Positions 59,863 to 64,000 of a stretch of DNA of 64,000 nt are shown here, piece by piece. The notes under the pieces are model-generated. The model ran no database searches and had not been told where the DNA came from. It saw only the letters and a program-made list of their open reading frames with translations. The translations under genes were made by a program, and so were the position numbers. Position 1 is the stretch's first letter. Every line of letters starts with the position of its first letter. This DNA is from Streptomyces liliifuscus (GTDB lineage: Bacteria > Actinomycetota > Actinomycetes > Streptomycetales > Streptomycetaceae), in the NCBI RefSeq assembly GCF_016598615.1, contig NZ_CP066831.1:10354001-10418000 (forward strand), in the 5' to 3' direction.

Positions 59863-61377
59863 ATGTCCTCCCTCGCTCCCGGCAAGTCCGCTCCGGACCG
59901 TCCGCCCGCCGAACTGCGCCGCTCGCTCGGCGTCGTCGACGGTGTCGCCATCGCCGCCTCCAGCACGGCGGCCACCACCAGCATCGCCATCGGCATGGGC
60001 ACCATCGGCACGATCGTCGGGCTCCAGGCCCCGGCCCTGCTGCTCCTGGCGTTCCTGCCCGTCCTCGGCATCGCCACCGCCTTCGCCCGCCTCAACCGCT
60101 CGGAACCCAACTGCGGCAACGGCTACACCTGGGTCGGCAAGTCCCTCGGCCCCTGGCCCGGCTTCCTGGCCGGCTGGGTCACCCTCGTCGGCTCGATCAT
60201 CTTCCTCGCCTACACGAGCGCGGTGACCGGCTCGGTCGTGCTGATCTTCGCCAACAAGGCAGGCCTGGACTCCCTCGCCGGGGTCGCCCTGGACCCGACG
60301 TCCACCGCCGTGAGCACGGTCGTCGGTCTGGTGGTCCTCGCCGCCGTCACCGTCCTCGCGATCACCGGGGTGCGCAGCGCCACCCGGCTCCAGTTCGGCC
60401 TGCTGGTCTTCGAGTACGCCGTCCTGCTGGTCTTCTGTACATGGGCCCTGGTCACCGGCCACCAGGACTTCTCCTGGGCCTGGTTCAACCCCTTCGAGAT
60501 CTCCAGCGGCACCGCCTTCGCGCAGGGCATGGTCCTGGCGGTGTTCTTCTTCTGGGGCTGGGACGCGGCGTTCAGCGTCACCGAGGAGACCAGGAGCCCC
60601 GGCGACTCGGCCCGCGGCGGGTTCATCGCCCTGTTCGCCATGCTCGGGCTCTTCATCTTCGCCTCGGTCGCCTTCCAGCGGGAGATGAGCCTGGCCGAAC
60701 TCATCGAGAACGGCCCGCAGGCCCTCCCGTACCTCGGCGCCAAACTCGCCGCCGAACCCTGGGCCAGCCTTCCGCTGCTCGCCCTGATGTTCTCGGCCGT
60801 CGCCTCCGTCCAGTCCGCTGTCATCCCCACCGCCCGCGGACTGCTCGCCATGGGCCGCGACCGCACCATGGGCCCGGTGTGGACCCGTATCCACCCCAAG
60901 TACGGCACGCCCGCCGCCGGAACCCTCGTCGTCATGGCGATCGCCACCGCCATCGCCCTGCTCGCCATGGCCATCCCCAAGCTGAGCGACATGCTGCTGG
61001 CAGCCGTGAACGCCATCGGCCTCGTCGTAGCCCTCTACTACGGCCTCACCGCGCTGGCCTGCGCCGTCCGCTTCCGCGCCGCCCGGCACGACGGGCCCCG
61101 CGAGGCACTGCTCGCGGTCGGCGTGCCGGCCGCCTCCGGACTGGTCCTGCTCGGCCTCGGCGGCTACCTCGGATACTCGTACCTGACCATGACCGACCAC
61201 ATCGAACTCAGCCCCGACAACGGGTGGTTCATGCTCTCCCTGCCCCTCACCATCGTGCTGAGCGGCCTCGTCATGGCGGCCGTCGCCAAGTACGTCCGCC
61301 ACTCGCCGTACTTCACCACCGGGCGCGGCACCGATGCCGACGCGCTCGCCCTCCCGATGGACCGCACCGCCGTCTGA
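59863..61377 (+). CDS. APC family amino acid permease
   Basis: Predicted 504 residues, about 12 hydrophobic helices; ATG with GAGGAG upstream. 'LRRSLGVVDGVAIAASSTAATTSIAIGMGTIG', 'RLNRSEPNCGNGYTWVGKSLGPWPGFLAGWVTLVGSIIFLAYTSAVTG' and 'FFFWGWDAAFSVTEETRSPGDSARGG' are APC-superfamily blocks (the last contains the WGW.....EE signature). Substrate is probably an amino acid, amine or related cation. It forms an operon with the amidohydrolase, 27 bases downstream. Confidence 0.9.
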   Translation: MSSLAPGKSAPDRPPAELRRSLGVVDGVAIAASSTAATTSIAIGMGTIGTIVGLQAPALLLLAFLPVLGIATAFARLNRSEPNCGNGYTWVGKSLGPWPGFLAGWVTLVGSIIFLAYTSAVTGSVVLIFANKAGLDSLAGVALDPTSTAVSTVVGLVVLAAVTVLAITGVRSATRLQFGLLVFEYAVLLVFCTWALVTGHQDFSWAWFNPFEISSGTAFAQGMVLAVFFFWGWDAAFSVTEETRSPGDSARGGFIALFAMLGLFIFASVAFQREMSLAELIENGPQALPYLGAKLAAEPWASLPLLALMFSAVASVQSAVIPTARGLLAMGRDRTMGPVWTRIHPKYGTPAAGTLVVMAIATAIALLAMAIPKLSDMLLAAVNAIGLVVALYYGLTALACAVRFRAARHDGPREALLAVGVPAASGLVLLGLGGYLGYSYLTMTDHIELSPDNGWFMLSLPLTIVLSGLVMAAVAKYVRHSPYFTTGRGTDADALALPMDRTAV

Positions 61378-61404
61378 CCCCCTCTCCTCTGGAGCGTTGA
61401 ACCC

Positions 61405-63063
61405 ATGTCCCACCCCCAGGCCGCCGACCTCGTCCTCACCGGCGGACCCGTCCACACCGTCGACGCCGCGCGCAGCCGGGCCACCGCCGTGGCCGTGCGC
61501 GGCGGGCGGATCGTGGCCGTCGGCCACGACGAGGTCCACGAGCTCATCGGCACCGGTACCGAGGTCGTCGACCTCGCCGGACGACTGCTGCTGCCCGGTT
61601 TCCAGGACGCCCATGTCCACCCCCAGGGCGCGGGCACCGAACTGGGCCTGTGCCACCTGAACGACACCGTCGACCCGCAGGAATACCTGCGGCGTGTCAG
61701 GGCGTACGCCGACGAGCATCCGGAGGCCGAGTGGATCACCGGGGGCGGCTGGTCCATGGAGGCCTTCCCCGGCGGCACCCCAACTGCCGCGCTGCTGGAC
61801 ACGGTCGTCTCCGACCGGCCCGTGTTCCTGCCCAACCGGGACCACCACGGCGCCTGGGTCAACTCCCGTGCCCTGGAACGGGCCGGCATCGACGCCCGCA
61901 CCCCCGACCCGTCCGACGGCCGCATCGAAAGGGACACCGACGGCAACCCCACCGGCATGCTCCAGGAGGGCGCGGCCCACCTGGTGTCCCGCCTGATGCC
62001 CGACCGCAGCCCCGAGGAACAACTCGCCGCGCTGCTGCGGGCCCAGTCGGTCCTGCACTCGTACGGGGTCACCGCCTGGCAGGACGCCATCGTCGGCGAG
62101 TTCGCCAACATGACCGATCCGACGCCCGCCTATCACGAGGCGGTCGACCGCGGACTGCTCACCGCCCGGGTCGTCGGTGCCCTGTGGTGGGACCGGAGCC
62201 GGGGCGGCGAACAGATCCCCGAACTCGCCGCCCGCAGGGCGGAGTCGAGCCGGGGACGGTTCCGGGCCACCACTGTGAAGGTCATGCAGGACGGCATCGC
62301 CGAGAACCACACCGCCGCCCTGCTCGGCCCGTATCTCACCGGCTGCGGCTGTGCCTCCGACAACTCCGGCATCAGTTTCGTCGAGCCGGACGAGCTGAAG
62401 AAGTACGTCACCGAACTCGACGCGCTCGGCTTCCAGGTCCACTTCCACGCGCTCGGCGACCGCGCGGTGCGTGAGGCGCTGGACGCCGTGGAGGCGGCCC
62501 GCACGGCCAACGGGTGGCGCGACACCCGCCACCACCTCGCCCACCTCCAGGTCGTCCACCCCGAGGACGTACCGCGCTTTCGCGCACTGGGCGCGACCGC
62601 CAACCTCCAGGCGCTGTGGGCCGCCCACGAACCGCAGATGGACGAGCTCACGATCCCGTTCCTCGGCCCCGAACGAGCCGCGTGGCAGTATCCGTTCGGC
62701 GACCTCCTGCGCGCCGGAGCCACCCTCGCCGCGGGCAGCGACTGGCCGGTCAGCAGCCCCGACCCCCTGGCGGCCCTCCATGTCGCCGTCAACCGCGTCG
62801 CCCCCGACGCACCCGAGGGCACCCCGGCCTTCCTGCCGGACCAGAAGCTCGACCTCGGTGCCGCCGTCGCCGCGTACACGGCGGGCAGCGCCCACGCCAA
62901 CCACCTCGACGACACCACCGGCAGCATCACCGTGGGCAAACTCGCCGACCTCGTCGTCCTGGACCGTGACCCCTTCGCAGGCCCGCCGGAGGAGATCGCC
63001 GCCACGCGGGTGCTCCAGACGTTCGTCGACGGCCGTCGGGTGTACGCGGCGACCGACGCGTGA
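61405..63063 (+). CDS. Amidohydrolase family 3 protein (YtcJ-like)
   Basis: Predicted 552 residues; ATG 27 bases after the permease. Amidohydrolase_3 layout: N-terminal beta domain 'LVLTGGPVHTVDAARSRATAVAVRGGRIVAVG', metal motif H70-V-H72 in 'LLPGFQDAHVHPQGAG', 'FLPNRDHHGAWVNSRAL', 'VHFHALGDRAVREALDAVE', 'HHLAHLQVVHPEDVPRF', 'AAGSDWPVSSPDPLAAL' (Asp) and 'GSITVGKLADLVVLDRDPF'. It should deacylate or cleave a cyclic or amide C-N bond of the compound brought in by the permease. Exact substrate unknown. Confidence 0.9.
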   Translation: MSHPQAADLVLTGGPVHTVDAARSRATAVAVRGGRIVAVGHDEVHELIGTGTEVVDLAGRLLLPGFQDAHVHPQGAGTELGLCHLNDTVDPQEYLRRVRAYADEHPEAEWITGGGWSMEAFPGGTPTAALLDTVVSDRPVFLPNRDHHGAWVNSRALERAGIDARTPDPSDGRIERDTDGNPTGMLQEGAAHLVSRLMPDRSPEEQLAALLRAQSVLHSYGVTAWQDAIVGEFANMTDPTPAYHEAVDRGLLTARVVGALWWDRSRGGEQIPELAARRAESSRGRFRATTVKVMQDGIAENHTAALLGPYLTGCGCASDNSGISFVEPDELKKYVTELDALGFQVHFHALGDRAVREALDAVEAARTANGWRDTRHHLAHLQVVHPEDVPRFRALGATANLQALWAAHEPQMDELTIPFLGPERAAWQYPFGDLLRAGATLAAGSDWPVSSPDPLAALHVAVNRVAPDAPEGTPAFLPDQKLDLGAAVAAYTAGSAHANHLDDTTGSITVGKLADLVVLDRDPFAGPPEEIAATRVLQTFVDGRRVYAATDA

Positions 63064-63094
63064 CAGACGGGACGAGGAACGGACCAGGCCCGGA

Positions 63095-63640
63095 CTAGGC
63101 CCTGTCGGACGGCTGCCAGTCCGAGGCCAGCAGGCCGAACAGCAGGTCGTCCGTCCACTCGTCCTTGAGCCAGGTGGCCTGGCGGAGAAGGCCTTCCTGG
63201 ACGAAGCCGAGCCGTCGCAGCAGCCGGGCCGAACGGTCGTTGCGCGCGTCGCACTCGGCGGAGACCCGGTGCAGTCCTCGGCGCTCGAAGAGATCGCCGA
63301 GGACGGCCCGTACGGCCTCGGCGGCGTAGCCGTGACCCTGCCGGTCGCCGGCCAGGGTGAAGCCGAGCTCGGCCTGCATGCGGTTCTCGTGCAGGCAGAC
63401 CCCGACGTCTCCCACCAGACAGCGGTCGGCCTTGAGCTCGATCGCGTACTGGAACCATCCCGGTTCCTCGGGCGACCCCGCGGCCATGCCCCGCACCATC
63501 CGGACCGCCGAGTCGAGCGGCACCGGCGCGGTCCAGCTCTGGTAGCGGGCCACCAGCGGATCGGACCGGTACGCGGCCAGCGGCGCCGCGTCCTCGGCGA
63601 GGAACCGGCGCAGTACGAGCCTCGGGGTCTCCAGCAGCAT
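63095..63640 (-). CDS. GNAT family N-acetyltransferase
   Basis: Predicted 181 residues from ATG 63640 ('MLLETPRLVLRRF', the usual RimJ-type start). Acetyl-CoA motif 'AELGFTLAGDRQGHGYAAEAVRAVLGDLFERRGLHRVSAECDARNDRSARLLRRLGFVQEGLLRQATWLKDEWTDDLLFGLL' matches the RimJ/RimL-like branch. It converges on the amidohydrolase gene. Acceptor unknown. Confidence 0.92.
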   Translation of the reverse strand: MLLETPRLVLRRFLAEDAAPLAAYRSDPLVARYQSWTAPVPLDSAVRMVRGMAAGSPEEPGWFQYAIELKADRCLVGDVGVCLHENRMQAELGFTLAGDRQGHGYAAEAVRAVLGDLFERRGLHRVSAECDARNDRSARLLRRLGFVQEGLLRQATWLKDEWTDDLLFGLLASDWQPSDRA

Positions 63641-63717
63641 GGCCCGATCGTCCCACGGCCGCGATACGCACTCGGATCCGCGGCGCCGGGGACGTCGGGC
63701 CATGCCCGGACGGGGCG

Positions 63718-64000
63718 TCAGGACTGGTACGAGGCGTTCTGCGCCGTGGTCACCACCTGCCGGCCGTCGGCCTGACCGAGAAGGCCCGCCGACACCCAGG
63801 AGTTCACCGTGCTCTGCACGCGCGAGACCAGTGCGGCCTTGCTGCTGAAGGGGGCGCCCGCCCAGACCTCGTCGAGGAATGTGGTGCCGTCTGCCTTGGC
63901 CGGGTTGGTGACGCCGGAATCGGTGCCGCCGAAGACCACCTTGGGCTCGGAACGCCTGAAGTAGGCGTGGGTGGGGTCCTCGGTGCCCTCGGAGAACGGG
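63718..64000 (-). CDS. C-terminal fragment of an unidentified protein
   Basis: An open frame on the minus strand enters from the right edge and stops at 63718, giving the last 94 residues ('PFSEGTEDPTHAYFRR' to 'VVTTAQNASYQS'). The end has a helical hairpin style ('KAALVSRVQSTVNSWVSAGLLGQADGRQVVTTAQ') seen in C-terminal modules of secreted actinobacterial enzymes, but I cannot name the family. The start lies outside the window. Confidence 0.6.
   Translation of the reverse strand, partial: PFSEGTEDPTHAYFRRSEPKVVFGGTDSGVTNPAKADGTTFLDEVWAGAPFSSKAALVSRVQSTVNSWVSAGLLGQADGRQVVTTAQNASYQS

Noticed and set aside
59749..62904. A 1051-residue minus-strand open frame over the permease and amidohydrolase genes
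   Set aside because: Gly/Asp/Val-rich shadow translation with no domains; the plus-strand genes have clear family motifs.

Overview
The window is a piece of a high-GC actinobacterial chromosome, almost certainly Streptomyces. The evidence is very strong G/C bias at third codon positions, GTG and TTG starts behind GGAGG-type ribosome sites, many Tat and lipoprotein signal peptides, Streptomyces-type families (GlgE/TreS/Pep2/GlgB, DUF5133, DUF4032, SCO4225-like and DUF6629-like proteins), a rare in-frame TTA codon, and the common Streptomyces GC-rich palindromic intergenic element. I see no tRNA, rRNA, CRISPR array, transposase or phage gene. The window looks like ordinary chromosome with a metabolic accessory character.

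Layout. (1) 1-5286: an oligopeptide-class ABC uptake system (permease fragment and a Tat lipoprotein binding protein, minus strand) is divergent from a D-threonate-type operon: four-carbon acid sugar kinase, PdxA2-like dehydrogenase and a DeoR regulator. A 14-bp perfect inverted repeat lies between them. (2) 5430-8648: a class V aminotransferase of the MoCo-sulfurase type with a TTA codon, and an ABCG-like transporter. (3) 8829-16926: a secreted polysaccharide-degradation cluster with a ROK regulator, GH27 + CBM, GH95, an SGNH esterase and a Tat-exported GH105. (4) 17000-21275: a universal stress protein, DUF4032, and the acetate symporter/DUF485 pair. (5) 21788-27166: a hypothetical protein, LysG/LysE, a DMT exporter with a divergent TetR, and an MFS exporter. 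(6) 27176-28652: an LLM oxidoreductase gene bracketed by inverted copies of a GC-rich intergenic repeat. (7) 28660-36134: the GlgE-pathway operon glgE-treS-pep2-glgB, which converts trehalose to branched alpha-glucan. (8) 36254-41320: DUF5133, a degenerate GHKL ATPase, and a giant HTH-STAND-TM-WD40 protein. (9) 41643-50345: a GH106-like rhamnosidase, a lipoprotein, an acyl-CoA ligase, a ThuA-like protein, an alpha/beta hydrolase and an NPP1-type secreted protein. (10) 50530-55850: a GT-C mannosyltransferase-like protein, a secreted EEP phosphodiesterase, a fused hexapeptide acyltransferase, and a DUF6629-like membrane protein. (11) 55960-64000: a RibD/DHFR-like reductase, small membrane protein, SDR, TauD dioxygenase, TetR, APC permease, amidohydrolase, GNAT and a partial secreted-looking protein.

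How the genes work together. Two metabolic themes stand out. The first is secreted attack on plant polysaccharide side chains: alpha-galactoside, fucoside/galactoside, acetyl, unsaturated uronyl-rhamnose and rhamnoside linkages (GH27, GH95, SGNH, GH105 and, 25 kb away, GH106). The second is storage carbon: GlgE, TreS, Pep2 and GlgB form a complete route with coupled reading frames. A third, smaller theme is uptake plus oxidation of a four-carbon sugar acid under DeoR control.

Regulation seen in the sequence: perfect or near-perfect dyads in at least three divergent promoters, a LacI-like operator downstream of a recognisable promoter at the GH106 gene, and several promoters placed so that the start codon is the likely first transcribed base. 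Nothing here is clearly a wholly new system. The best candidates for unexplained structure are the bracketed LLM gene, the shared CGCATC repeat arrays in the glycosidase cluster, the HTH-STAND-TM-WD40 protein, the acyltransferase-helical fusion and the strand-asymmetric patch around 26.7-27.5 kb.
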